From an uncultured Ruminococcus sp. (GTDB lineage: Bacteria > Bacillota > Clostridia > Oscillospirales > CAG-272): a stretch of DNA of 13,092 bases. The notes under the pieces were generated by a model. The model saw only the letters and a list, made by a program, of their open reading frames with translations. It ran no database searches and was not told where the DNA came from. Each line of letters opens with the position of its first letter. Within the stretch, counting starts at the first letter, position 1. Of this stretch, positions 1 to 7,217 are shown piece after piece. Position numbers and translations under genes: made by a program. Where the stretch lies: positions 1-13,092 of the forward strand of contig URUL01000057.1 in the NCBI GenBank assembly GCA_900551005.1, given 5' to 3'.

Positions 1-1
1 G

Positions 2-19
2 TATGCGGAAGGAGTTTAA
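2..19 (+). CDS. Possible C-terminal tail of an upstream gene (partial)
   Basis: The second forward frame reads Y-A-E-G-V and then TAA at 17-19, and a factor-independent terminator starts only two bases later. A stop codon placed directly against a terminator suggests the end of a plus-strand gene lying mostly left of the window. Only five codons are visible, so neither the product nor the frame can be confirmed. The other frames stay open here but run through the terminator. Confidence 0.3.
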   Translation, partial: YAEGV

Positions 20-20
20 A

Positions 21-42
21 AGAGGAAAGCCTTCCTCTTTTT
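21..42 (+). terminator. Rho-independent terminator
   Basis: A 7-bp perfect stem (AGAGGAA 21-27 with TTCCTCT 32-38), a 4-nt loop and a T run through 42. It would end transcription of the plus-strand gene that appears to stop at 17-19. Confidence 0.7.
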
Positions 43-46
43 GTCC

Positions 47-94
47 TTTTCGTACTTTTCGGACAGGCGAAAAGTACCCTGTGCTTACTGTTAC
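47..94. repeat. Hairpin-containing dispersed repeat, copy 1
   Basis: It contains a perfect 10-bp inverted repeat, GTACTTTTCG (52-61) and CGAAAAGTAC (68-77), with a 6-nt loop. The sequence aligns with 10096-10141: bases 47-62 match 13 of 16, and after a 2-nt length difference in the loop bases 68-94 match 18 of 27. The similarity runs past the stem on the right side, so it is more than a chance palindrome. It sits in the convergent intergenic space between two terminators. No coding capacity is apparent. Function unknown. Confidence 0.5.
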
Positions 95-126
95 TTTATG
101 TAAAACGATAACCATATACTATTTTG

Positions 127-173
127 AAAAACTGATGACCTGAAGAGACATTTGATCTCTTCAGGTCATTTTT
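127..173. terminator. Bidirectional terminator closing the minus-strand ABC/CDP-alcohol operon
   Basis: A perfect 14-bp stem (135-148 with 156-169) and a 7-nt loop. It is followed by T5 on the plus strand (169-173) and preceded by A5 (127-131), which reads as T5 on the minus strand. It lies just past the stop codon of the minus-strand gene ending at 184, so its main role is probably to end that operon. Readthrough from the left would also stop here. Confidence 0.9.
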
Positions 174-183
174 CATATACTTT

Positions 184-756
184 TCATTCGATATGAGAAG
201 ATCTCTTTCTTCCTCTGAGAAATATTCCCTTTATATTCGCGTCGTATTCCTTTACGGTGATATGCAATATCAGCTCCTCCGCGGAGGAAAGTGCGCCTAT
301 CGCGCAAACAGCAAAGCAACATACGGTATAACAGGGCAAAGCGAGAATATACGGCACGAGGAAAACGGCAAAACCCGTTATTTTATTCAAATAGGTGTGC
401 AGGGATGCAAAGCGATGAAATCTCACCGCCGCGGTAATATAGGCGCAAATGCGAAGGAAAAGCACCGCACCGACAAACCACCAAATCATATGCGGCAGTT
501 TCCCATACAAAACAGGCAGAAGCCGGATGAGCATCATGGCATAGAAAAGAAGATCCGCCGCGGAATCAAGCCTCGCTCCAAAATCGCTTGCCGTTCCGCT
601 TTTCCGCGCCGCCCATCCGTCCAGCACGTCAGTCAGCCCCGTCAGCGTATATACAATGTAAAATTCAAGGGAAAGCGGTACTATGAAAAGCAATGCAATC
701 GTACCGCATATGCGCAGTCCCGTGATTATATCGGCAATATTTCTGTATACTTTCAT
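184..756 (-). CDS. CDP-alcohol phosphatidyltransferase family protein
   Basis: A 190-residue integral membrane enzyme of the family that transfers a phosphatidyl group from a CDP-lipid to an alcohol (for example phosphatidylglycerophosphate synthase). The full signature is present: D43-x2-D46-G47-x2-A50-R51-x8-G60-x3-D64-x3-D68, where the four Asp bind the divalent metals. Several hydrophobic segments follow (about 69-90, 91-112, 120-155). The length fits PgsA-type enzymes. The start ATG (754-756) overlaps the stop of the upstream permease gene as ATGA, which indicates translational coupling; no strong ribosome site of its own is seen. It is the last gene of a three-gene minus operon. The acceptor alcohol cannot be told from sequence: glycerol-3-phosphate, inositol phosphate or another is possible. 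Co-translation with an ABC exporter makes a house-keeping pgsA role less certain. Confidence 0.88.
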   Translation of the reverse strand: MKVYRNIADIITGLRICGTIALLFIVPLSLEFYIVYTLTGLTDVLDGWAARKSGTASDFGARLDSAADLLFYAMMLIRLLPVLYGKLPHMIWWFVGAVLFLRICAYITAAVRFHRFASLHTYLNKITGFAVFLVPYILALPCYTVCCFAVCAIGALSSAEELILHITVKEYDANIKGIFLRGRKRSSHIE

Positions 757-1658
757 CTTGCGTGCCTGCGACTTGAAATTATATTCATAACCACATAGAT
801 ACCTATAAGCAAAAGAATACTGCCGCCAAGGATGGCATACATCGTACCGATATCCACACTTTTACCGAAGAAATAAATATTGCAGTCAACACTGTCGCGT
901 ATACCGATAAGAACCTCATCCGGGAAGCCCTGTTCCTTCATTTCAGCAAAAGCGCCGCGCATCAGATGATTGCGCACGAGGCTCGTGCCGTATGTGCCGG
1001 GGAAGAAGGAGAGAACCTTTTGCAGTCCTTCGGAAAAATTGGATATCGGCATATAGGCACCACAGATGAAGCCATAGCCCGCGCTGACGATTGTTCCGAC
1101 GGCAGAAGCCTGCCCGTCTGTCGAAAGAAAGAAATTGATGCAGGAGGACAGCGCCGTTCCGAACATGGAAAGCAGGAATACGTCCAGTATCAGCATGAGA
1201 ATATCCGCCACGCTCATATACCAGCCTACCGCAGCGATATATCCGAGGCATACTGCCGTCGCCGTAAAGCTGATTATCAGCGTAGAAACAAGCGTAGAAA
1301 GATAGTAACCGAGCGCCATCGTGCCGGGCTTAACGGGAGTGATGACCAGATCATGCCTTGCACCGGAGGTCTTGTCCTTGATCATGAGAAGATTTGAACA
1401 GAATGCCACCGTCACACAGCTTACGGCGAGGAGCGATGAAGCAAGCTGTCCGCCTATACAACCGTTCAGCACGGCATCGGAAACAGTAGCCCCTGCCGCC
1501 GAAAGCGCCGAGCGAAACGAGTCGTCGTAGACCTTTTTCAGAAATGTCGCGTAAAGCACAAGAAGGATAACCGGCGTGATAAGCGATGAGAAAAACATTC
1601 CTTTATCCTTGAAATAAAGCTTGGTATTACGCTTTACAAGCGCGGAAAGTCCCGTCAT
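753..1658 (-). CDS. ABC-2 type transporter permease
   Basis: A 301-residue membrane subunit of an ABC-2 exporter, paired with the ATPase encoded just upstream. A short basic N-terminus precedes about six hydrophobic segments (about 23-40, 70-92, 116-140, 150-173, 185-205, 272-294). The conserved region before the last membrane span, with G200-A-Y-M-P-I and F-F-P-G-T-Y (218-223), is typical of ABC2_membrane (DrrB/NodJ-like) permeases. The start ATG at 1656-1658 overlaps the ATPase stop as ATGA, and a strong ribosome site GGAGGTGA (plus 1665-1672) lies 6 nt upstream, inside the end of the ATPase gene. The 3' end overlaps the phosphatidyltransferase start. The substrate is unknown; drugs, lipids, peptides or polysaccharides are all handled by relatives. 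Confidence 0.9.
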   Translation of the reverse strand: MTGLSALVKRNTKLYFKDKGMFFSSLITPVILLVLYATFLKKVYDDSFRSALSAAGATVSDAVLNGCIGGQLASSLLAVSCVTVAFCSNLLMIKDKTSGARHDLVITPVKPGTMALGYYLSTLVSTLIISFTATAVCLGYIAAVGWYMSVADILMLILDVFLLSMFGTALSSCINFFLSTDGQASAVGTIVSAGYGFICGAYMPISNFSEGLQKVLSFFPGTYGTSLVRNHLMRGAFAEMKEQGFPDEVLIGIRDSVDCNIYFFGKSVDIGTMYAILGGSILLLIGIYVVMNIISSRRHAR

Positions 1659-2569
1659 TTTTCTTCACCTCCCGTCAGCTTCTTGCCTGTCACGGCAAGA
1701 AAGACATCGTCCATTTTCCCTTTGGTTATTTCGTAATCCCGAAAAAGATCGGGGTATTTCATGATAAGAGCAGTTGCCGCGGCAGTATCGGGCACAGCCA
1801 CGCGATAAGCATCCCCTACCACCTCATAGGGAGCGCCGAGCTTTTTCACATCTGCTTCGTCCACACCGTAAAGCGAGATAAAATCACCCGTATAGCTGTT
1901 TTTGAGTTGAAGCGGTGTTCCCTCTGCCGCTATTTTTCCATGGTCCAGAATGACGACATAATCGGCATCTGCCGCCTCTTCCATATAGTGCGTAGTCAGG
2001 AATACCGTCATATTTTCATTCTTGCGAAGCTCGCCGATCACGCGCCAGAGAATGCTTCTCGTCTGGGGATCAAGACCTGTCGTCGGTTCATCGAGAATAA
2101 GAATCTTCGGCTTGTGCAACAGAGCACGGGCTATATCTATACGCCTGCGCTGACCTCCGGAAAGCTTGCCCACGGTGCGCTTTCGCAAATCGGAGAATTC
2201 CAGCATTTCCGAAAGCTCAGAGAAACGTGCTCTGAAAGCGGCACCGTGGATTCCATAGAGCGCCGCTCTGCTCTCAAGATTGTCATAAACGGAAAGCTCA
2301 CGATCAAGGACTGAACCCTGAAACACCACGCCGAGAGAACGCTTGACGAGATCCATATCTTTGTCAAGATCTGTGCCGCATATGGAAACAGTTCCGCTGT
2401 CCTTCGCGAGCTGTCCGCACATAATGTTTATCGTAGTGGATTTTCCTGCGCCGTTTATGCCGAGAAAGGCGAAAAGCTCGCCCTCCTTCACGCAAAAGCT
2501 CAGATCGTCCACGGCATGTACATCCCCAAAACTCTTTTTCAAATGTCCGATTTCAATAATATTATTCAA
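1655..2569 (-). CDS. ABC transporter ATP-binding protein (ABC-2 exporter, DrrA/CcmA-like)
   Basis: A 304-residue nucleotide-binding subunit. All motifs are intact: Walker A GINGAGKST (37-45), Q-loop Gln84, signature LSGGQ (136-140), Walker B ILILDE (156-161), D-loop GLD (165-167) and switch His194. After about residue 215 comes a C-terminal extension as found in DrrA-type proteins. The start is TTG (plus 2567-2569): GAGGAGG (2577-2583) lies 7 nt upstream, and the only nearby upstream ATG (2585-2583 on the minus strand) runs into a stop after four codons, so TTG is well supported. This is the first gene of the operon; it energises the permease that overlaps its stop codon. The substrate is unknown. 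Confidence 0.93.
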   Translation of the reverse strand: MNNIIEIGHLKKSFGDVHAVDDLSFCVKEGELFAFLGINGAGKSTTINIMCGQLAKDSGTVSICGTDLDKDMDLVKRSLGVVFQGSVLDRELSVYDNLESRAALYGIHGAAFRARFSELSEMLEFSDLRKRTVGKLSGGQRRRIDIARALLHKPKILILDEPTTGLDPQTRSILWRVIGELRKNENMTVFLTTHYMEEAADADYVVILDHGKIAAEGTPLQLKNSYTGDFISLYGVDEADVKKLGAPYEVVGDAYRVAVPDTAAATALIMKYPDLFRDYEITKGKMDDVFLAVTGKKLTGGEEK

Positions 2570-2628
2570 GTCAAAGCCTCCTCATGAAGCATATTTCAGT
2601 TGTTATTTATATTTGTTATTATATATAG

Positions 2629-2657
2629 ATTATAGTGGACATGCTTTCGATTGTCAA
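2629..2657 (-). promoter_or_regulatory. Sigma-A promoter of the ABC operon
   Basis: Read on the minus strand, TTGACA (2657-2652), a 17-nt spacer and TATAAT (2634-2629) form an exact consensus promoter about 60 bp upstream of the TTG start. Just downstream, in the expected leader, an 8-mer TTGTTATT occurs twice on the plus strand (2600-2607 and 2613-2620, 13 bp apart), which could be a repressor site; this last point is speculative. Confidence 0.88.
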
Positions 2658-2762
2658 GTTGCATGATAAAAAAACATATGATTTGTGCCGCGGATAAGTG
2701 TTTTCTTTTATAGCATCCGTATAATAAAAGATGCCTTTTTCATTCGGCGAAAAATCTGAGCG

Positions 2763-2797
2763 ATAAAAAAAGAAAAGCCGCTCTCGCGACTTTTCTT
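2763..2797 (-). terminator. Terminator of the tRNA-Ser gene
   Basis: On the minus strand a 12-bp stem (plus 2770-2781 with 2786-2797, containing one G-T wobble) with a GAGA loop is followed by a run of T. It starts three bases after the CCA end of the tRNA, so the tRNA appears to be a single-gene transcription unit. Confidence 0.88.
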
Positions 2798-2799
2798 CC

Positions 2800-2891
2800 T
2801 GGCGGAGAAGGAGAGATTCGAACTCTCGAACCGTTTCTGGCGGTTACACGATTTCCAGTCGTGCGCCCTCGACCAACTAGGCGACTTCTCC
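2800..2891 (-). tRNA. tRNA-Ser (anticodon GGA)
   Basis: A class II tRNA of 92 nt including an encoded CCA. The acceptor stem is GGAGAAG (2891-2885) paired with CTTCTCC, the discriminator is G, and CCA is at 2802-2800. The anticodon stem is CACGA/TCGTG with loop CTGGAAA, giving anticodon GGA, which reads UCC and UCU serine codons. The long variable arm (TAACCG...CGGTTC) identifies Ser rather than a class I tRNA. The T arm is GAGAG-TTCGAAT-CTCTC. It has its own promoter and terminator. Confidence 0.96.
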
Positions 2892-2926
2892 ATACAAATA
2901 TAGGTACGCCTTTACCGCGCTTTGAT

Positions 2927-2955
2927 AGTTTATCACAAAAGTTGCCGCAAGTCAA
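2927..2955 (-). promoter_or_regulatory. Promoter of tRNA-Ser
   Basis: Minus strand: TTGACT (2955-2950), a 17-nt spacer and TAAACT (2932-2927), with TGA directly before the -10 (extended -10). It lies about 35 bp upstream of the tRNA 5' end. Confidence 0.82.
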
Positions 2956-3123
2956 GTGTTTTATGCAATTTTCAGAATATATTTTTATTTTTTTCCGTTT
3001 TGCAGATGCATTTTTCAGAAAAAAACCTCGTGCGCCTCGTTTTTTTTGATATTTTTCACAAAAAAATGTTCATATTTTCTACGTGCGCAACTGCAAGTTT
3101 CACCCATGGCATATTAAAGTGGG
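2956..3123. other. AT-rich intergenic stretch, nothing assigned
   Basis: This lies between the divergent promoters of tRNA-Ser and the lipoprotein gene. It is rich in A and T runs (for example 3020-3028 and 3040-3048) and has no ORF with a ribosome site and no convincing RNA structure. The A-run and T-run around 3020-3048 can pair only weakly. Confidence 0.5.
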
Positions 3124-3152
3124 TTGATAAACACCGTACTGTATGATATTAT
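3124..3152 (+). promoter_or_regulatory. Promoter of the metallophosphoesterase lipoprotein gene
   Basis: TTGATA (3124-3129), a 17-nt spacer and TATTAT (3147-3152), with an extended -10 TGA at 3144-3146. A 7-bp inverted repeat ATGATAT (3143-3149) / ATATCAT (3162-3168) overlaps the -10 and likely transcription start and could serve as an operator (inference). The ribosome site AAAGGAAG (3174-3181) is 9 nt before the ATG. Confidence 0.8.
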
Positions 3153-3190
3153 ATACTTAATATATCATTTCTGAAAGGAAGAAAATCATC

Positions 3191-5425
3191 ATGAAACGAT
3201 TTTTTGCGATTTTTCTTGCGCTGACAATGGTCCTGCTCCTCGGCGCATGCGGAAATGAGCCGGAAAATACAAGCGCTTCCACCACGGAAAGCGCTACCAC
3301 GGCTTCCCATGCCACGACGGCTACAACCGGATCAACCGCCACGACAGAGACAACAACGACGGCAACCGAGACAACAGCGCCGCCTCCCGTCATTGTCAAG
3401 CCGACGGAATTTGATGAGAACAAGATCGTTCTCTCCTTCGGTGCCATCTCCGATGTACATGTAAATGCGGCGACGGGAGATGCTGTTGATAAGCTGCAAA
3501 GCGCCATTACACAGCTCGCGAAAGAAGCCTCCAAAAACGGCGGCAAGCTCGATGCCGTAGCCGTAGTCGGAGATATCGCCGACACAGGCAAGACTGCGGA
3601 GCTCGGCTATTTCAAAAATGCTCTCGAGAGCGTTGCACCGGACGGCATGAAGGCTCTTCTCGTCACGGGAAATCACGATTCCATCATGGGCGAATGCCTC
3701 AGTCTTCTGTCTTATGAAGCCTCTTTCGGCAGCGAATATTTCGGTGAAGGCATTGACACGGAAGATACCGATCTCGCGTTAGGTGTACGCGACTGCGTCG
3801 TAAACGGCTATCATTTCCTGATGCTCGAGCCGGAAACCTATAACGCTTCCATCGGATGTCCGTATTCCGCAGAGGCAGTACAGTGGCTGGACAATGTTTT
3901 AAAGAAGATCACCGAGGAAAATCCCGAGCAGTATGTATTCTTATGCACACATCCGATGATCTACGATACCTGCTACGGAAGTGACCTGAACGGCAATCCC
4001 TCATACTGGTCCACAACGTATCTCACCCCGACTCTTTCGAAATATCCGCAGGTCGTAACCTTCGGCGGTCATCTGCACTTCCCCATAAACGATAACCGCT
4101 CCATCATGCAGGATAAATTTACGTCTCTCGGATGCGGCTCTGTTCGCTATATGGCGATAGAAAACGGAAGCTACGAAAATATGGCCGGGCAGACCACGAT
4201 GAATGACAGATACGAGATATCCTCGGGACTGCTCGTTCAGGTCGATGAAAACGGCAATGCAAGGATCACGAAAATGTTTTTCTCTGAAGGTGCTCCCTTT
4301 GAAGAGACTTGGACGATCGCACATCCCGATGCCTACGGTACACATCTGAAAAAATACAGCCGTGAAACAAGAGAGGCGGCGAACAAAGCACCGGTACTCG
4401 GCAATGTTGAGATAATTGCCAAGGAATCCACAAAAACCGGCGTCAAAACATATCTGCGCTTCGATGCGGCATCGGATGACGAATTCGCTCATCACTACAA
4501 AGTAGAGATAAAGTTTATCTCAGCAGGAAAAACAGTTGTCAAGAATATTCTATCCGATTTCTATCATCATGCGAACAGAAGCGATATGAAAAAGGAATAC
4601 GAGCTTTTCATCGGAAATCTCAAGGACGGCAAGTATAAGGTCACCGTTACCGCCTATGACTCATGGAATGCCGCGAGTGAAAGCTTCGTTTATGAATGGG
4701 AATCCAAGAAAGATGAGGTTTCCCTTACCGCTCCGCAGGCATATGTTGATTTCAGCTTTGAAAACGGCACGATCACAGACTTAAAAGGCCATGTTTCCAT
4801 CGTGAACAACGGCGCCACCGTAGGCACTGCAACAGTAGGCCATGCGGGCAAGAGCTATACGGTAAACGCTCTGAGTGCCTCATCCGGAAAATACGTCATC
4901 TGCAAATTTGACAGTCTCAGCTCGCAACCCGCCTTCAAGGAATGGGCTGAAAGCGGTTTTACCGTAGAAGCCTTCTACGTTATGAATTCCAAGGGACCCA
5001 AGGTTCAGGGCGTCATCTGCGGTACGCAGAACGGCGGCTGGGGCATTGCCGAGGATGTACAGGGCAAGCCGTATTTCATAACAGGCGGCGGCTCGAAATA
5101 CAATCCCGGCGCATATGCTTCATCCGCGTCATCGACAACCGAACTCGTTCATGTTGTCGGTGTATATGACATGGCAGAAGGTAAATGCCACATTTACATA
5201 AACGGTGTTCTCAGCGGCTCTGTCTCCATAGGAAGCTCTTTCATAACAGGTGAGGGCAATACATACAATTACTTCTGCATCGGAGATGATATCAAAATGG
5301 ACCTTAAGGGCGGCGACTTCCCGACCTCAGGCATGACAATGGTATCCGGAAAAATATATTCCGAAGCACTCTCCTCTGCTCAGGTACAGGAAGCCTACAC
5401 CTCGGCACTTGAGAACCTGAAATAA
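3191..5425 (+). CDS. Surface lipoprotein: calcineurin-like metallophosphoesterase with C-terminal lectin-like domain
   Basis: A 744-residue exported protein. The signal peptide ends in the lipobox LGAC with Cys20 as the lipidation site, followed by a Thr/Ser/Ala-rich linker (about 27-63) that would lift the enzyme off the membrane. The phosphoesterase domain (about 78-380) shows all metal-site motifs: D88-x-H90, G127-D128-x2-D131, G160-N-H-D163, H254 and G293-H-L-H296. After it comes a beta-rich, FN3-like stretch (about 400-503), then a LamG/concanavalin-A-like domain (about 515-744) of the kind that binds sugars. The family hydrolyses phosphomono- or diesters; the substrate here is unknown, and the lectin-like domain suggests a glycan or cell-surface target (inference). 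The gene is monocistronic, with its own promoter and a strong terminator at 5449-5486. Confidence 0.88.
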   Translation: MKRFFAIFLALTMVLLLGACGNEPENTSASTTESATTASHATTATTGSTATTETTTTATETTAPPPVIVKPTEFDENKIVLSFGAISDVHVNAATGDAVDKLQSAITQLAKEASKNGGKLDAVAVVGDIADTGKTAELGYFKNALESVAPDGMKALLVTGNHDSIMGECLSLLSYEASFGSEYFGEGIDTEDTDLALGVRDCVVNGYHFLMLEPETYNASIGCPYSAEAVQWLDNVLKKITEENPEQYVFLCTHPMIYDTCYGSDLNGNPSYWSTTYLTPTLSKYPQVVTFGGHLHFPINDNRSIMQDKFTSLGCGSVRYMAIENGSYENMAGQTTMNDRYEISSGLLVQVDENGNARITKMFFSEGAPFEETWTIAHPDAYGTHLKKYSRETREAANKAPVLGNVEIIAKESTKTGVKTYLRFDAASDDEFAHHYKVEIKFISAGKTVVKNILSDFYHHANRSDMKKEYELFIGNLKDGKYKVTVTAYDSWNAASESFVYEWESKKDEVSLTAPQAYVDFSFENGTITDLKGHVSIVNNGATVGTATVGHAGKSYTVNALSASSGKYVICKFDSLSSQPAFKEWAESGFTVEAFYVMNSKGPKVQGVICGTQNGGWGIAEDVQGKPYFITGGGSKYNPGAYASSASSTTELVHVVGVYDMAEGKCHIYINGVLSGSVSIGSSFITGEGNTYNYFCIGDDIKMDLKGGDFPTSGMTMVSGKIYSEALSSAQVQEAYTSALENLK

Positions 5426-5448
5426 TACAGATTTTCCCATCTCGTTTT

Positions 5449-5486
5449 TGCGGATGTCCGGAACTTTGCCGGACGTCCGCATTTTT
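5449..5486 (+). terminator. Terminator of the metallophosphoesterase gene
   Basis: A 13-bp GC-rich stem (5449-5461 with 5469-5481, one T-G wobble), a 7-nt loop and T5 at 5482-5486, 24 bp after the stop codon. Confidence 0.93.
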
Positions 5487-5505
5487 CACATAATTTCTAC
5501 AGCTA

Positions 5506-5534
5506 TTGACAAAAAAGATCTGCAGTGATATAAT
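5506..5534 (+). promoter_or_regulatory. Sigma-A promoter of the PII-like/antiporter genes
   Basis: An exact consensus TTGACA (5506-5511), a 17-nt spacer and TATAAT (5529-5534), with TGA before the -10. Together with the upstream terminator it marks the start of a new transcription unit. Confidence 0.92.
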
Positions 5535-5588
5535 CACAAATCGTAGAGATTTTTCATTTTATATATAATATCATAAGGAGGATTTTTT

Positions 5589-5924
5589 ATGCAGCTTTTC
5601 GTTTTGATTCTCAATAAAACAGAATGCCTGCCAAAGCTTCTCGGCGAATTTTTAAGCGCCGGAATAAAAGGCGCCACCATCTATGATTCCATGGGTGGGG
5701 TCCAGTATATCGGTCATGAAACGGTAGAGCCGCCCCCGATATTCGGTTCACTGCGCAAATTCATAAATCCCGACCATGAGCAGAATAAGACAGTGCTCGT
5801 GATACTTCGCGATGAGCAGGTAAAGACTGCGCGAGATATAGTAAACAAAGTGACCGGCGGACTCGACAAGCCCGGCACAGGCATAATCTTTACTGTCCCC
5901 GTATCGTTTACGGAGGGCATCTGA
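5589..5924 (+). CDS. PII-like small regulatory protein
   Basis: A 111-residue protein with the length and pattern of the PII/PII-like ferredoxin-like fold: a first strand QLFVLILNK, a helix LPKLLGEFLSAG, then G-I-K-G-A-T-I-Y-D, a loop region (about 36-66) in the T-loop position, strand TVLVILRDEQ, helix VKTARDIVNKV, and a B-loop-like T89-G-G-L-D-K-P-G-T-G followed by I-I-F-T-V-P-V. Canonical PII T-loop residues, including the uridylylated Tyr context, are not obvious, so this is a PII-like rather than a GlnB/GlnK protein. Such proteins bind nucleotides and often control an adjacent transporter. The next gene encodes a cation/proton antiporter 73 nt away under the same promoter, so control of that antiporter is the natural guess. 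The ribosome site AAGGAGG (5575-5581) is 7 nt before ATG. The ligand is unknown. Confidence 0.7.
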   Translation: MQLFVLILNKTECLPKLLGEFLSAGIKGATIYDSMGGVQYIGHETVEPPPIFGSLRKFINPDHEQNKTVLVILRDEQVKTARDIVNKVTGGLDKPGTGIIFTVPVSFTEGI

Positions 5925-5997
5925 TCTGACGCGAAAAAGAATTTTACACTCGAAAGGACGATTCCCGATTTATTCGGATATTTGGATTTAACTGAAA

Positions 5998-7173
5998 ATG
6001 AACACTTTACTTGCGCTTGGTATAGCAATGGCGGCAGGCCTTCTTATGACGCGCATTATCAAGCTGATACACCTGCCTAACGTCACCGCCTTTCTTATCG
6101 CGGGGCTTCTCATAGGTCCCTCTGTCTCGGGACTTATCAGCACCGCTATGATGGACGGCTTTGATATACTGGTAAATGTCGCACTCGGCTTTATTGCCTT
6201 TTCCATAGGCGGGGAATTCCGTCTTTCTTCGCTGAAATCACTCGGCAAGAGGATCACCGTGATAACAGGCTTTCAGGCGTGCGCGGCAACGGCTTTCGTT
6301 CTTCTGATACTGCTTGTCACGGGAACGGATAAAGCCATCGCCTTCACACTTTCCGCAATAGCGACGGCGACTGCACCCGCAGCTACGCTCCTCGTCGTTC
6401 GTCAATACAAGGCGAAGGGTCCGCTCACCGACACACTGCTCCCGGTAGTTGCGCTCGATGACGCCTTCGGTCTGATGATCTTCTCCGTATTCTTCTCGAT
6501 AGCGAAGGCTCTCGCGACGGGGACTGAGCCGAGCATAAAAAATATGCTTCTCGAGCCGCTTCTTGAGATAGTACTGTCACTCGTTATCGGTGCGGCCATA
6601 GGCGCTCTGCTCGCTCTCTGCTGCCGCTTCTTCAAATCCCGCGCAAACCGTCTTTCGCTCTGCGTAATGGCGACGATAACAGGCGTTGCGCTCTCAGAGA
6701 TATTTTCGCTCTCTTCGCTTCTCGTATGCATGATGATAGGCGCACTCTTTGCAAATCTATGCGGCGAATACGGGAAGATACTCGAGGGCGTAGACCGCTG
6801 GACTCCGCCCCTCTTCATGCTCTTCTTCGTTTTATCCGGTGCGGAGCTGAATCTTTCCATTCTTCCCTCTGTCGGCATCGTCGGAGTGCTGTATATAGTA
6901 TTCCGTTCTCTCGGCAAATACTCGGGTGCTTTCGCCGGCGCGGCGATTACGCATTCTCCGAAGGCGGTGCGCAATTATCTCGGCCTCACGCTTCTGCCGC
7001 AGGCAGGCGTTGCCGTAGGTATGGCACAGATGGCTGTAGTCGAGCTTCCCGCCGAATACGGAATGAAGATCCAGGCTGTCGTTCTATGCGCCACGCTCGT
7101 ATATGAGATCGTAGGTCCTGTCATAACAAAGATATCGCTCGCCAAGGCAGGAGAGATCACTGTAGACAAATAA
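5998..7173 (+). CDS. CPA2-family cation/proton antiporter (Na+/H+ or K+/H+), membrane domain only
   Basis: A 391-residue, highly hydrophobic protein with about 11-12 membrane segments. N-terminal features match the NapA/KefB/GerN family: L26-P-N-V-T-A-F-L-I-A-G-L-L-I-G-P41. The unwound-helix region A-T-A-P-A-A-T-L (124-131) and the ion-binding pair D154-D155 in ALDDAFG are present; a DD pair is typical of electrogenic sodium/proton exchangers, whereas ND is typical of electroneutral ones. There is no C-terminal RCK/TrkA domain, so any ligand control would have to come from another protein; the PII-like gene just upstream is a candidate. Start: an in-frame stop at 5989-5991 forces initiation at or after 5992, and ATG 5998 keeps the first membrane segment, but no good ribosome site precedes it (nearest AAAGGA is about 40 nt away). 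Exact ion specificity is not determinable. Confidence 0.88.
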   Translation: MNTLLALGIAMAAGLLMTRIIKLIHLPNVTAFLIAGLLIGPSVSGLISTAMMDGFDILVNVALGFIAFSIGGEFRLSSLKSLGKRITVITGFQACAATAFVLLILLVTGTDKAIAFTLSAIATATAPAATLLVVRQYKAKGPLTDTLLPVVALDDAFGLMIFSVFFSIAKALATGTEPSIKNMLLEPLLEIVLSLVIGAAIGALLALCCRFFKSRANRLSLCVMATITGVALSEIFSLSSLLVCMMIGALFANLCGEYGKILEGVDRWTPPLFMLFFVLSGAELNLSILPSVGIVGVLYIVFRSLGKYSGAFAGAAITHSPKAVRNYLGLTLLPQAGVAVGMAQMAVVELPAEYGMKIQAVVLCATLVYEIVGPVITKISLAKAGEITVDK

Positions 7174-7217
7174 AACCTATCACTCGTCCCCCAATTAATA
7201 CAGCGGAGGTTTTCAAT

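Noticed and set aside
193..798. 201-residue plus-strand ORF opposite the CDP-alcohol phosphatidyltransferase
   Set aside because: Antisense shadow of a gene with a complete family motif; the predicted protein is basic and low in pattern and has no ribosome site.
2713..2739. Small hairpin GCATC/GATGC followed by T5 on the plus strand
   Set aside because: Only a 5-bp stem with a 12-nt loop, and no plus-strand gene lies upstream.
2708..2955. Minus-strand ORFs of 61 and 71 residues over the tRNA
   Set aside because: They read through the tRNA-Ser gene and its terminator.
3020..3048. A-run / T-run inverted repeat resembling a terminator
   Set aside because: The pairing is almost only A-T with an unpaired 12-nt centre, and no transcript is expected to end here.
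3157..3591. 144-residue minus-strand ORF opposite the lipoprotein N-terminus
   Set aside because: Its Val/Ala/Ser-rich repeats are the reverse reading of the Thr-rich linker codons.
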